64,000 bases of DNA, from positions 85,007 through 149,006 of the IMG/VR virus record IMGVR_UViG_3300009149_000011. One strand, given 5' to 3'. Under the pieces are notes generated by a model that had not been told where the DNA came from, did not search any database, and saw nothing but the letters and a program-made list of their open reading frames with translations. The translations under genes and the position numbers were made by a program. Shown here piece after piece: positions 7,974 through 16,668 of this stretch. How positions within the stretch are numbered: the stretch's first letter is position 1; each line of letters starts with the position of its first letter. This stretch comes from a virus.

Positions 7974-9389
7974 TTAAATATTGGACACTAGAGCCTTAGC
8001 AACGCTATAATCTTTAAGGACAGTTCTCTTATTTTTATCTGTTTTTATAATCTTTAGAAGATTACAAATTAAAAAGAAGTCTTGAAGATCCTTTTCTGAA
8101 TAATCCACCTTAGCTTCTTGAAGCTTTGTTTTTAATTCTTGAAAAGATGGGATCTGATCTCCAGCTGACAATTCTCCTTTATTAAATACGAATTCTAGAA
8201 AGTTTAAATAAATAGATTCTTTATCATTGCTGAAATCTATAACCTCTTTTTCTGATCCAGACTTTAACTCGTTTAACTTTTCTGTAAATTCCTTATTTCT
8301 TTCTTCTTTTTTTTCGAAAAATTCTTTCACCTTTTCTTTCACGTCCCCATCTTCTCCTAATCCAGAATATACTACATTACCAATTTCTTCAGGCTCAGGC
8401 TCAACCTTATTTTCCCCATTCATATCTAAGTCTACCTTATTTTCATTAGGAAATAACTCAACTTCTTCTAAATTCTCTATTTCATCACTTAAAGGATTTG
8501 GCTCTATCGTATCGTTAAAAGCCTCAATTTCTATCCTAGCTTTAATTCTATCAAATGATCTGTTAGCAGCCAAAAGCAACACTATCGCAAAAGGATCAAA
8601 CACAAGCATAATCACCATTATAAGATAATTAACAATTAGATCCATATTAATTCCAGTAACATTAGAAAGATACAATAAAGGTCCAACTTCTCCAACAGCG
8701 GAACCATTAGAGACTTCTATTTTCTCTACTTCTAATTTAGTAATTTCATCTCTTATAACTTGAATTGTTGAATCTGACTTAGAAACAGATTTCGTTAATC
8801 TGATTATTTCAGCATTTGATTCATCTATCTGCTTTCTTGTCGCATTTACCGAACTCCACCACCTTCTAGCATAAAGAGAATCTAATCTTACCTCAAGAGC
8901 TCCTCTTTGTTCATTTAGAGTAGTTATTCTTACAGTGCTTGTTTCCTTAGCTCCTTCAAAATTTGTAATGCTTTCATTTTTAGATTCTATCTTCTTATCT
9001 AATAACTCTATCTCCTTATTACTTTTAGAAAGTTGATTAGCTGTGGCCATGTATCCATGGGAAAGAAATCCGTAGATCCCAAAACTAGTAATAGCCATTA
9101 CAACTACAACCATAATAGACATAACGATACTTAATGATTTTTGTTTCAATTTATTAAAGAAACCTTTCACGCTCTCTTCAGCCGTTTGTCTATGTATCCA
9201 TGTTGTAGCTACGAATTTTCCAGCTTCAATAAGGGACATCAAAATTATCATGGTAATTCCTGCTCCAGGAAAAGTTTTAGCCATACCAGATACGGACACG
9301 TAACCAGCGGCAATCCCTAAACCTAATGCAATGGATAACACCACTATAGGAAAAAAGTAAACTCCAATTTTCTTTAGTAACAACTTCAT
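7974..9389 (-). CDS. Membrane protein with coiled coil and acidic cytoplasmic tail, 471 aa
   Basis: Three hydrophobic segments in the first 115 residues (about 10-33, 43-58, 88-112), then a coiled-coil region (about 118-235), a fourth long hydrophobic segment (about 252-278, LIVNYLIMVIMLVFDPFAIVLLLAA), a Glu/Asn-rich linker and a C-terminal helical domain (about 395-471). The architecture looks like a conserved membrane protein of large marine phages, but I do not know a function. A TAAATTTG box stands nine bases before the ATG, without a good upstream TTG. Confidence 0.75.
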   Translation of the reverse strand: MKLLLKKIGVYFFPIVVLSIALGLGIAAGYVSVSGMAKTFPGAGITMIILMSLIEAGKFVATTWIHRQTAEESVKGFFNKLKQKSLSIVMSIMVVVVMAITSFGIYGFLSHGYMATANQLSKSNKEIELLDKKIESKNESITNFEGAKETSTVRITTLNEQRGALEVRLDSLYARRWWSSVNATRKQIDESNAEIIRLTKSVSKSDSTIQVIRDEITKLEVEKIEVSNGSAVGEVGPLLYLSNVTGINMDLIVNYLIMVIMLVFDPFAIVLLLAANRSFDRIKARIEIEAFNDTIEPNPLSDEIENLEEVELFPNENKVDLDMNGENKVEPEPEEIGNVVYSGLGEDGDVKEKVKEFFEKKEERNKEFTEKLNELKSGSEKEVIDFSNDKESIYLNFLEFVFNKGELSAGDQIPSFQELKTKLQEAKVDYSEKDLQDFFLICNLLKIIKTDKNKRTVLKDYSVAKALVSNI

Positions 9390-9426
9390 GATACAAATTT
9401 AATAAATTATAAGAGAAAAATAAAGA

Positions 9427-9900
9427 TTATTTTTCCCCAGGCTTTAACTCAGTATGAGTAAGGTCAACACCTTTCTTTTTCATGAAATCAGACACAGTTT
9501 TTTTCATCCAGTGCTTTGGTTTTCCCGCTGTCTTTCCTGGGTCTAAATCAGCTAAATGTTTTTTAGTCCAAACGTTAACAGTTCCGTCAGCGTTTAATTT
9601 ATCATCAGTGTTATGATACCACTTGTTGTCCTTGTATAGATAAAGAGGATGATTTCTATCATAAGAGAATACAACATACATATCACCAAAGCCTCCAAGA
9701 TCCTCTCCAAAAGTATGGCTTCCTACAAAATTTTCTCTGTCCTTTACTTTAACAACAGCATCATCATGTGCCATTCTTTCTTCTTCAAAAGTCTCTTCTG
9801 AGAGACTTTTGTTACTGTTTTCCTTGAAAATTCCGCTTTCTTGAAGGTATTTTTTTAGAATTGAACGTACAATTTTCCTTGTTTCTTCCTTGTTTTCCAT
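9427..9900 (-). CDS. Putative virion-associated protein with capsid-targeting-like N-terminus, 157 aa
   Basis: Unrecognised family. The first 20 residues form an amphipathic helix (IVRSILKKYLQE) ending in L-Q-E followed by Ser-Gly, matching the (L/I)xE|(A/S/G) sites cut by T4-type prohead proteases. The rest is polar with several Trp/His and a lysine-rich end. A TATTTATA late box ends 18 bases before the ATG. An internal head protein is a reasonable inference. Confidence 0.7.
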   Translation of the reverse strand: MENKEETRKIVRSILKKYLQESGIFKENSNKSLSEETFEEERMAHDDAVVKVKDRENFVGSHTFGEDLGGFGDMYVVFSYDRNHPLYLYKDNKWYHNTDDKLNADGTVNVWTKKHLADLDPGKTAGKPKHWMKKTVSDFMKKKGVDLTHTELKPGEK

Positions 9901-9918
9901 GATTGGGATGCAATTTAT

Positions 9919-9926
9919 TATAAATA
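9919..9926 (-). promoter_or_regulatory. Putative late promoter box TATTTATA
   Basis: Minus-strand GATATTTATAATAAA, 18 bases before ATG 9900; same box and spacing as the other late-type genes. Confidence 0.6.
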
Positions 9927-9971
9927 TCTTGAAAAAAGATCAAAAAATCAATAATTTACATATTTAGATTA

Positions 9972-9990
9972 GTGTTCGAAAATCGGACAC
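9972..9990. promoter_or_regulatory. Imperfect palindrome, possible operator of the lytic gene
   Basis: GTGTTCGA-AAA-TCGGACAC is an 8-3-8 inverted repeat with one mismatch. It ends 27 bases before ATG 10018 and just upstream of TATGTTTC, a near match to the Bacteroidetes -7 box, so a bound protein could block that promoter. No second copy was seen. Confidence 0.35.
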
Positions 9991-10017
9991 GTATATGTTT
10001 CACCAAATAAACTTATT

Positions 10018-10839
10018 ATGGGAACATGGAAAAGGGTAAAGTTAACAACAATTTTTACATTATCGTTTGTGGTAGCAATGTTTGCTTACAACATCGATCA
10101 CATCAACAAAAACAATAGCAAACAAGTTATTGAAATTCACGAAACACACTCCATATCTAGTAGTCCAGATCTCAAAAAAGAAATAGAAGAGATCAAGATA
10201 AAGAACAAAAAATCACTAGATAAAGCAATTCAGCTAAAAAATAAGGAGAATTCAATTTACGTAAGATTCACATCAAAAAACCGAAGGTTAGACAAAAAAC
10301 TGGCTCAAGAGTTTCTGAAAGCAGCTAAAGCTTTTGAGCTAGATGTATATGACAGAGATTTGAGCATGTTCATTTCTCAACTGCTTTATGAATCAAATGG
10401 GTACCAATACTATCCTAAAGACCATAAAAGTAAATCTAACCAATTAGTAGTTGGGACATCTGGAGAAATAGGGATTGGTCAAATAATGCCAAGAACGGCT
10501 CACTTCCTGATGAAGAGACATATGCCTATAGATGTTCGTAAAAAGATGCTTTTAGCTGGAGCTGATAATTTTGACCACTTAAGTAATCAAAAAGATTATA
10601 CAGATAAAACAAAGACTCAAATGATTAAATGGCTTTCTAATAGGGAAAATAATTTAGCTATGTGGTCTTATGTGGTAACATATTATACTAAAGCTAATCA
10701 GGGAAACTTGACTCGCGGACTTGTTGCCTATAATAGAGGTCAGGGAGGGTTAAATAAATATGTGAGAAATGGAGGAATCCCTTCTCAATATATATATTAT
10801 AAAGCAATCAAAAAAATTCATAAAGAAATATCTATATAA
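10018..10839 (+). CDS. Lytic transglycosylase-like muramidase with N-terminal membrane anchor
   Basis: Residues 8-25 are hydrophobic after a basic start, a signal anchor. The catalytic domain (about 95-270) shows the SLT/goose-lysozyme pattern: YESNG with the probable catalytic Glu125, the GEIGIGQIMPRTA motif at 149-161, and AYNRGQGGL near 237-245. Such enzymes cleave the N-acetylmuramate/N-acetylglucosamine bond of peptidoglycan. A linker of about 70 polar residues follows the anchor. It is a lone plus-strand gene ending at a shared bidirectional terminator with ssb. It could be the endolysin, exported through the host Sec system, or an entry enzyme. Confidence 0.85.
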   Translation: MGTWKRVKLTTIFTLSFVVAMFAYNIDHINKNNSKQVIEIHETHSISSSPDLKKEIEEIKIKNKKSLDKAIQLKNKENSIYVRFTSKNRRLDKKLAQEFLKAAKAFELDVYDRDLSMFISQLLYESNGYQYYPKDHKSKSNQLVVGTSGEIGIGQIMPRTAHFLMKRHMPIDVRKKMLLAGADNFDHLSNQKDYTDKTKTQMIKWLSNRENNLAMWSYVVTYYTKANQGNLTRGLVAYNRGQGGLNKYVRNGGIPSQYIYYKAIKKIHKEISI

Positions 10840-10873
10840 CTTATTCTAATACGTGAATAACAAATTAATAAAT

Positions 10874-10906
10874 AAAAAAGGGATGCTTATAAAGCATCCC
10901 TTTTTT
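10874..10906. terminator. Bidirectional terminator between the lytic gene and ssb
   Basis: GGGATGCTT pairs with AAGCATCCC over a three-base loop, flanked by six A on the left and six T on the right, so it works as a rho-independent terminator for both converging genes. Confidence 0.85.
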
Positions 10907-10928
10907 GTTTGTGTGTTTTTCACCAGTC

Positions 10929-11420
10929 TTAGAATGGCAAATCGTCGTCCTCACTTTGAGTCCAGTCAGCTGATGCAGTAGCTGCAGGTTGTGCAGGTTG
11001 TGCTGGAGCTGCCGCTGCTGCAGGTTGTTTTGTGTAATCCTGAGTATTCTGACTTGCTTGCGCAACTGGAGATGCTTCAGAATCATCTTTCTTTCCACCA
11101 GGTAGGAATTGAAGGTCACGGATTTTTACTTTGACAGCAGTACGGCTGTTACCGTCTTTGTCATCGTATTTGTCCATTGCTAATGTTCCTTGAACATAAA
11201 CATTGCTACCCTTCTTAACGTATTGTTCGATTAGACCAGCAAGACCAGCCCAAGCTTCACAATTAAACCAGTGAGTGTTTTGAACTTTCTCACCTTGTTT
11301 GTTTTTGTACTCTTCATTTACAGCAATAGAAAACGTTGCTACTTTGCTGTTTCCAGCTTCTCTGATTACTGGGTCCTGTCCTACAGAACCTCCTAGAGTT
11401 ACTAAATTGATACCTCTCAT
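10929..11420 (-). CDS. ssb: Single-stranded DNA-binding protein, bacterial SSB type
   Basis: An OB-fold of the bacterial SSB family fills residues 1-112 (NLVTLGGSVGQDP, ATFSIAVNE, WFNCEAWAGLA, YVQGTLAMDKY), followed by a Gln/Ala/Pro-rich linker and the acidic tip DDDLPF that in bacteria recruits replication and repair partners. Length 163 aa is normal. It coats single strands at the fork and would take the place that gp32 has in T4. A clear Bacteroidetes-type promoter lies upstream, consistent with early expression by the host polymerase. The intact tip suggests it can bind host SSB partners. Confidence 0.95.
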   Translation of the reverse strand: MRGINLVTLGGSVGQDPVIREAGNSKVATFSIAVNEEYKNKQGEKVQNTHWFNCEAWAGLAGLIEQYVKKGSNVYVQGTLAMDKYDDKDGNSRTAVKVKIRDLQFLPGGKKDDSEASPVAQASQNTQDYTKQPAAAAAPAQPAQPAATASADWTQSEDDDLPF

Positions 11421-11490
11421 TTTTCTTTTTTTTGTTTTACTTACTTTACTAAACTTATAGTTATCATATATAATATAATAATTATAGAGG

Positions 11491-11521
11491 CAAATATAAA
11501 GCGAATTTTTGGTTTTTTCAA
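11491..11521 (-). promoter_or_regulatory. Bacteroidetes-type promoter of ssb
   Basis: Minus strand TTG, exactly 20 bases, TATATTTG; the -7 box ends 70 bases before ATG 11420. It lies back to back with the plus-strand late box at 11524-11531, so early and late divergent promoters abut. Confidence 0.7.
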
Positions 11522-11523
11522 GG

Positions 11524-11531
11524 TATTTATA
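11524..11531 (+). promoter_or_regulatory. Putative late promoter box TATTTATA
   Basis: Plus-strand GGTATTTATATAAA, ending 16 bases before ATG 11548. It supports that ATG rather than the upstream TTG at 11509, which would lie before the box. Confidence 0.6.
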
Positions 11532-11547
11532 TAAAAATCTTTTTTAT

Positions 11548-14500
11548 ATGAATTCGAAAGACAAGAGAGTACTACAAGAGGTACAAAAAATGCTTTTTTT
11601 AGCTGAGACTACCAGAAAAGGTGCTCAAGAAAAGTCTGTTTCAGAGAAGCCAGTTCAAGGCCCTTTTTCAGATTATAAGTCAAGTAGCGAAAAGGACATT
11701 CTTCCTTTCCCTATGAAGTACGCTATGGTTAGCAGGGGAGGAGAGAGCTTTAAAGAAGATATGGCTTACGCTTTTCTTTCTTTAAAAGAAGCAGGTAAAA
11801 GCACTGAAGAGGCTATTTCTATATTAGCTCCACAATTAAAAGGAGACCAAAACTTTAAAGGGTTTATTCAATCCTTAGAACAAGCGCAAGAACAATCTGG
11901 CATCAAAAGCCCAAATCAAGCCGCAGAACTTATTTTTCAAATCCCTGAGGAAATGAAACAATATGGAGACGCTGCTAAGAAAAGATATTTTGAACATGCT
12001 TTCGGTGATGAAAAAAGTATGATATCATACAACTGGTCTAATGGAAAGCTTTCACCTAGAGGATACTGGCAATTACAATACCTAGCTAGATTAGCTTCAG
12101 GTAAACCATCTTCTCCAGAAGAAAATGCAATATTATCAAGTAGAAGATCTGACCTATATAAAAGGAGAGCTGAAGACACGTTAAGAAGCTTCTATAAAAA
12201 AGCTATTCTTCCTATAGCTATACCTCTTATGGGTAGAGATGCTAAAGACATTGAAATAGCTGATAGAGATATTGATTTCAAAATTTCTATTGAAGATGCT
12301 GTTGATAAAATGATCGATAACATTGGTCAGTACGATGCTAATAAAAACAACATTGGAGCATGGGCTTTAACTGTAATGAAAAATCAGTTGAAAGATACCC
12401 TTAAGAAATTTACCACTCAAAAGCTTAGGGCTGGAATAGATACTAAATCGGGCATCAGTATTTCTGACGCGTTTGAAAACAACAATTGGATAGACTGGAG
12501 ATCTACTTTAGATCCAGAGACTTCTATGGGAGAAAATGGTGGTATAGATCAAGATGGAATTGCTTCTGTTAAAGAGGTGGCTGAAGGTGTTTGGAACTAT
12601 AAATTTAAGTCTCCATCAGAAGCATATATAGAATTTTCTGAAGCTGCAGAGGGTGAGGCAAACAATATATTCAATAAAGGAAATCTTGTAAAATCTGACA
12701 TTCAAAAACTAAAAGACGTTGGAGCTTTCTTATCTGTTAAAAAAGATGTTGGCTTTGAAGACCCTGGATCATCTAAACAGCCAGATATAGCTGATGATTC
12801 TAATCAGGATGACAAAGAAAGCATGAGCGATGTAGACGCAAATGAATCTTATGAAGATGTGTTTGAAGAGCTATTATCTGCAGATGAAAATCTTGGAGCG
12901 CAAATTAAAAATAAGCTTAGCGCTTATTTAAGTAAAAATGGAACAGAAGAAATCGGGAGAGCTATTTTTCACTTCATTCAAGACTTCGATTACAAATTCT
13001 TTAAAAATAGAGATACGAAAATTAGTAGATCTGATTTTGAAAAAATTGTTTCTGCTGGTAGAGATAAATATGATAAAGATTGGAAAAATTTTCCAAAAGA
13101 AAAGTTTGGACAATCTTTAGGTAAAAAATATACAAATGACGAAGGGGATATCTATCCAGAGTTAGAGCCTTATGTTTTATCTAAGATGGTAAAAAGAGGT
13201 CAAGAAGGTGGCGGATCTGGAGCTGGTACAAAAATATCAAGAGAAGACTTCGAAGCTGATCAAAAAGAAAGAGGAGTTGATGCTCTTAAAAAAGATCAAC
13301 TTGACGTTTTAGCTGGAGCTGCTGGTAAAGCGCTTAAAGATGGAGTTGGTAGAAACACTAAACTAGGAAAGACGATTGAAAAACTCTTCAATTATGAAAG
13401 GGGAAATTTAGATGAAAATATGAATAAGAACTTAAATAGCGTTATTAAAGAAGCAATACAAGAAGTGCTGTCTGAAATGAAGCCAAAAACAGTTGAGCTA
13501 AAGGCTATGTCTAAAGTTAACATGTTAAGGCATATATTAGCTCCAAAGTTAGTAAAAGAAGGCTTTACTGCATCTTCAATAAAGGAAGACTTCAAAGTTA
13601 AAAGTGATGGCTCTTTTGCTGGAAACATAAAGAAAGAATATGAAGATGTTATTTTTGAAAATGTTGGTCTTAAAAAAGTTTATGATTTAATAGTTCACAA
13701 TTTAGGGTCTGCTCACGTTATATCTGAGGCTACTTCTGAAGAATGGTCTTCACACTATAAGGATAGATGGACTGGGGAGGGGGCAAAATGGCCACTAAGT
13801 CAAGAGGAAGTTCAGCAAGTAGAAAATGAAATATCACTTGCCGCTCAAGGCAAATCATCATTTGGAGACCTTTCTAAATGGATGAGAGAATATAATAATG
13901 GTAAAGGTTCTAAAAAAATTACATACGCTCTTAATAGAGCGGTAGAGGAATATCAAAAAACTGGTAACTCTAATTTTTATACTTACTTAATTACTTTTTA
14001 TTCAATAGACCCTACTATAAAAGATGGCTATGTTGGTGGTTTAAGAAAAAGGTATGGCTTAGAAACCGTAGATGATGACTCATTGGGTGAAATTGTTGAT
14101 AATGCTATTATGAACAAGATGGAATTAATGATTCAGAATTACAATCCTGCAGACAGTGGCGCTGGAGACTTCTTTTCTTATACATTCGCTCCAAGAGTTT
14201 CTAATATTCTAAGAGATGTACAGACTCAGATAGAAAAGAAGTATGATGAAGACTTAACTGGTGGAGCGTCTAGCAGTGATGATGATGAAAGATCTAGCTT
14301 AAACAAGCAAGCAGTCGCTCAACATCAATCTGATTCTAGCACCACTTTTTCTGATCAAGCTGATGATTTAAAAAAAGGTGTTTATAACAATCTTAAATCA
14401 ACTGCTGGAGAAGCTGTGGCAAATGCTTATTATGATTACTTTATTAAAGGCGCACCTCAATGGACTGATTTAGTAGAAGATTCTGAAGATTGGGAAAGAT

Positions 14501-15006
14501 ATGGTATTAGAGGTAGAGGTAAAAACCAACTTGCTAATAAAGTGCTTATGCCTGGATTAGTAAAAAAAGGAATGAACGCTTCTGAAGTTAAAAAAGATTT
14601 CAGCGTAAACAAAGACACTGGAGCTCTAGCTGCAATTCCTAATGATAGAAAAATTGCATATGAAGCAGCAATAGCTGACGATAGAGTTCTTAAAAGAATC
14701 TACGACTTCATAGTTAACGATCAAGACTTAAACTTTAGGGATCCAAATACAGTGCCTTTGAGTTACATATGGAATAAAGGAGCTAATTCTCCTAATCCTT
14801 CTGAAAAAAGTCAGGGATTCATTGGAAACATAGAAGCCATTCTCTCAAAGAAATTCAAAGAGAAGTGGGAGCCAATTATCGCTAAAGTAGATGCTAAATA
14901 TCCAGGTATAGGAAAAGTGCTATTAAGCAATCCTTACAAAGGGCAAGCAACAAAGCCCGTCAGTCATAAAACTGATTGGAGAGCGGATATGGTTTTCGAT
15001 AAATAA
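11548..15006 (+). CDS. Large late protein with duplicated modules, 1152 aa (virion-associated?)
   Basis: I start at ATG 11548 because the late box lies just upstream. The N-terminus (EVQKMLFLAE) is an amphipathic helix ending in L-A-E, like a capsid targeting sequence. Two segments, near residues 255-285 and 855-890, have the spacing of sigma-70 region 2 (YD/YNxxxxxxxxFxxYxxxxxxNxLxD). Two further segments, near 651-715 and 988-1061, are clear copies of each other (LxPxLVKxGxxASxxKxDF ... IYDFIV). Linkers are acidic and Ser-rich. So the protein seems to have arisen by duplication. No catalytic site recognised. It ends at a strong terminator. Packaged internal protein is an inference. Confidence 0.8.
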   Translation: MNSKDKRVLQEVQKMLFLAETTRKGAQEKSVSEKPVQGPFSDYKSSSEKDILPFPMKYAMVSRGGESFKEDMAYAFLSLKEAGKSTEEAISILAPQLKGDQNFKGFIQSLEQAQEQSGIKSPNQAAELIFQIPEEMKQYGDAAKKRYFEHAFGDEKSMISYNWSNGKLSPRGYWQLQYLARLASGKPSSPEENAILSSRRSDLYKRRAEDTLRSFYKKAILPIAIPLMGRDAKDIEIADRDIDFKISIEDAVDKMIDNIGQYDANKNNIGAWALTVMKNQLKDTLKKFTTQKLRAGIDTKSGISISDAFENNNWIDWRSTLDPETSMGENGGIDQDGIASVKEVAEGVWNYKFKSPSEAYIEFSEAAEGEANNIFNKGNLVKSDIQKLKDVGAFLSVKKDVGFEDPGSSKQPDIADDSNQDDKESMSDVDANESYEDVFEELLSADENLGAQIKNKLSAYLSKNGTEEIGRAIFHFIQDFDYKFFKNRDTKISRSDFEKIVSAGRDKYDKDWKNFPKEKFGQSLGKKYTNDEGDIYPELEPYVLSKMVKRGQEGGGSGAGTKISREDFEADQKERGVDALKKDQLDVLAGAAGKALKDGVGRNTKLGKTIEKLFNYERGNLDENMNKNLNSVIKEAIQEVLSEMKPKTVELKAMSKVNMLRHILAPKLVKEGFTASSIKEDFKVKSDGSFAGNIKKEYEDVIFENVGLKKVYDLIVHNLGSAHVISEATSEEWSSHYKDRWTGEGAKWPLSQEEVQQVENEISLAAQGKSSFGDLSKWMREYNNGKGSKKITYALNRAVEEYQKTGNSNFYTYLITFYSIDPTIKDGYVGGLRKRYGLETVDDDSLGEIVDNAIMNKMELMIQNYNPADSGAGDFFSYTFAPRVSNILRDVQTQIEKKYDEDLTGGASSSDDDERSSLNKQAVAQHQSDSSTTFSDQADDLKKGVYNNLKSTAGEAVANAYYDYFIKGAPQWTDLVEDSEDWERYGIRGRGKNQLANKVLMPGLVKKGMNASEVKKDFSVNKDTGALAAIPNDRKIAYEAAIADDRVLKRIYDFIVNDQDLNFRDPNTVPLSYIWNKGANSPNPSEKSQGFIGNIEAILSKKFKEKWEPIIAKVDAKYPGIGKVLLSNPYKGQATKPVSHKTDWRADMVFDK

Positions 15007-15013
15007 TAAAAGT

Positions 15014-15043
15014 AAAAAAGACGGTTTAATCACCGTCTTTTTT
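15014..15043 (+). terminator. Rho-independent terminator
   Basis: Twelve-base stem AAAAAAGACGGT / ACCGTCTTTTTT with a six-base loop eight bases after the stop of the 1152-aa gene. Confidence 0.9.
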
Positions 15044-15075
15044 GTTTTACACTCAATTATATGAAAACATTCATC

Positions 15076-15083
15076 TATTTATT
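15076..15083 (+). promoter_or_regulatory. Weak late-type box upstream of the gene at 15087
   Basis: CTATTTATTTATATG contains TATTTATT directly before the ATG and a perfect TATTTATA overlapping it. The close distance does not match the 15-18 base rule, so this is uncertain. Confidence 0.25.
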
Positions 15084-15086
15084 TAT

Positions 15087-15785
15087 ATGAAAACACTAGA
15101 TAAAAATTGGTTTTCGGAGGGGTGGATAGACTTTGAGTACAAACAATATATATTGCTTGATTATCTAAAGCAATCAGAAAAGTTTTATCAAGAAAATAAA
15201 ATATACCCCTTTTTATCAGATCTACTGGATAGATATAATGAACTTGTGGATTATAAAAATAATCTTAATTCAATAGAAGAGTCATTTCCAAAAAAGATCA
15301 TTGGAATAAATCTAAAAAGCAAATCATTCATTTATAAAAGACGAACAAAAAGAGAAATGCCATCTCTTGATGTCATACAGGAAATTGTTGATTTTTCTAT
15401 TTCAGAAATGCAGAAAGTAATTAATAGAGGTAAAGATCTGTATAGAAAATTAGAAGATGGAATAGTTTTTCAATCTGTAGGAACAATTCCTAATAATAGA
15501 GAAGAAGGGTACATATTGGTTAGGTGTCAAAAGAAAGTACACGCTTATAGATATAGATTCTCTATGGTAGAGTCTAGAAACCATCTATCGGTATTTCCAG
15601 TTAGAACTTTCACATCCACCTTAACTAATACTCCAGGTAAAATAAAAGAAAGATTAAAAAGTAGATATCAGGATATATTAAATCCAGCCGTATACTACGT
15701 GGACATAAATACAGATGCTCCCTTAGAAGAAACTCTTATGCCCATCATAAAGAGACGGTTCACTAAAGATTTTAGAGGACTCTAA
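15087..15785 (+). CDS. Hypothetical protein, 232 aa
   Basis: No family recognised. ATG 15087 is chosen because the longer frame begins inside the preceding terminator. The N-terminus is helical (LDKNWFSEGWIDFEYKQYILLDYL); the rest mixes basic and aromatic residues and ends with several Arg/Lys. Its last four bases overlap the stop of the converging gene at 15782. It follows the large late gene on the same strand and may be late-expressed. Confidence 0.7.
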   Translation: MKTLDKNWFSEGWIDFEYKQYILLDYLKQSEKFYQENKIYPFLSDLLDRYNELVDYKNNLNSIEESFPKKIIGINLKSKSFIYKRRTKREMPSLDVIQEIVDFSISEMQKVINRGKDLYRKLEDGIVFQSVGTIPNNREEGYILVRCQKKVHAYRYRFSMVESRNHLSVFPVRTFTSTLTNTPGKIKERLKSRYQDILNPAVYYVDINTDAPLEETLMPIIKRRFTKDFRGL

Positions 15786-16033
15786 AATTCAGCCTCCATT
15801 AAATCTTCATAATCTTTTTTTATGTTTTTGTAACGTTTGTAAAAATCTGTGTCAGCCTCATTGTCTTCCAAAGATTTTTCTACCATCTTAAAATAAGTTT
15901 CCATAGTTGAGATATATATCTGCGTACCTGACTCGCTTAAAACTTCTGGATATTTTTCTGAAAATTCAAGAAATAAAGTGCTGAAATCTCTTTTAACTTT
16001 ATACCCTATCCAAAACCTCTTTCTTGTTTTCAT
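15782..16033 (-). CDS. Hypothetical protein, 83 aa
   Basis: Small charged protein, probably helical, basic N-terminus (KTRKRFWIGYKVKRDF) and acidic C-terminus. No motif recognised. It lies eight bases downstream of the 154-aa gene in a run of small unknown genes and ends in TAG. Confidence 0.6.
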   Translation of the reverse strand: MKTRKRFWIGYKVKRDFSTLFLEFSEKYPEVLSESGTQIYISTMETYFKMVEKSLEDNEADTDFYKRYKNIKKDYEDLMEAEF

Positions 16034-16041
16034 GTTTTTTA

Positions 16042-16506
16042 TTATTTATAAAACTCATCCAACCTATCTTTAGCCAACTTTTCGCTATTAGTTCTAATTA
16101 GTGAATGAATGTTCTTGTATTCATAAGAATCGCTATATAAAAAATCTTCACCATGCTCCCTAAAAAAATTTGGAGTAAATTTATAATAAGCTGTTGTTTT
16201 TTTAAATATGTCCTTATTCATAACCCACGCAGTAAACCCTATAACTTTCCTATACTTCATTAGATCTACCGCTGTAACCATAATAGTCTCAAAAGTTCTC
16301 TCAGACTTCTGTTGTCTATATCTTTTTTTAAAATCTAATTTCCACTCCCATAAAAATTTCCATGAAAGAATACCATGCCTCTGACTATAGATACCCTCCT
16401 TTAATTTCTTATAATGTATAACCATTATATCTTCACCATTCCAGCAAAAATATATATTACCAATCCTTTTGTAACTATAAGGGTTTAGTGTTCTGTGCTT
16501 CTTCAT
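16042..16506 (-). CDS. Hypothetical protein, 154 aa
   Basis: Very basic and aromatic protein (many Tyr, Trp, Lys, Arg), no recognised domain or membrane segment. Its start overlaps the end of the next gene upstream by 32 bases, which implies translational coupling. Confidence 0.65.
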   Translation of the reverse strand: MKKHRTLNPYSYKRIGNIYFCWNGEDIMVIHYKKLKEGIYSQRHGILSWKFLWEWKLDFKKRYRQQKSERTFETIMVTAVDLMKYRKVIGFTAWVMNKDIFKKTTAYYKFTPNFFREHGEDFLYSDSYEYKNIHSLIRTNSEKLAKDRLDEFYK

Positions 16507-16660
16507 CGTCTTCTGAATTTTCGTAATTACCTAGCGCAATTAATTCTGAGATTATTTCCCTATTAATCTCCTGAGTCAAGCTGTCAACTAACTCTGATAC
16601 TAACTCATGTTCATAAGGGGGAACGTATTTATTATATGCAAAATAGAATCTTTTACGCAT
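16475..16660 (-). CDS. Hypothetical protein, 61 aa
   Basis: Short protein starting with a basic aromatic stretch (MRKRFYFAYNKYVPPYEHE) and continuing as an acidic helix. It overlaps the downstream gene by 32 bases. No family recognised. Confidence 0.5.
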   Translation of the reverse strand: MRKRFYFAYNKYVPPYEHELVSELVDSLTQEINREIISELIALGNYENSEDDEEAQNTKPL

Positions 16661-16668
16661 ACTAAAAC

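Noticed and set aside
11509-11547. TTG start giving 13 extra residues for the large late protein
   Set aside because: It lies upstream of and across the late box, which points to transcription beginning after it; ATG 11548 fits the common spacing.
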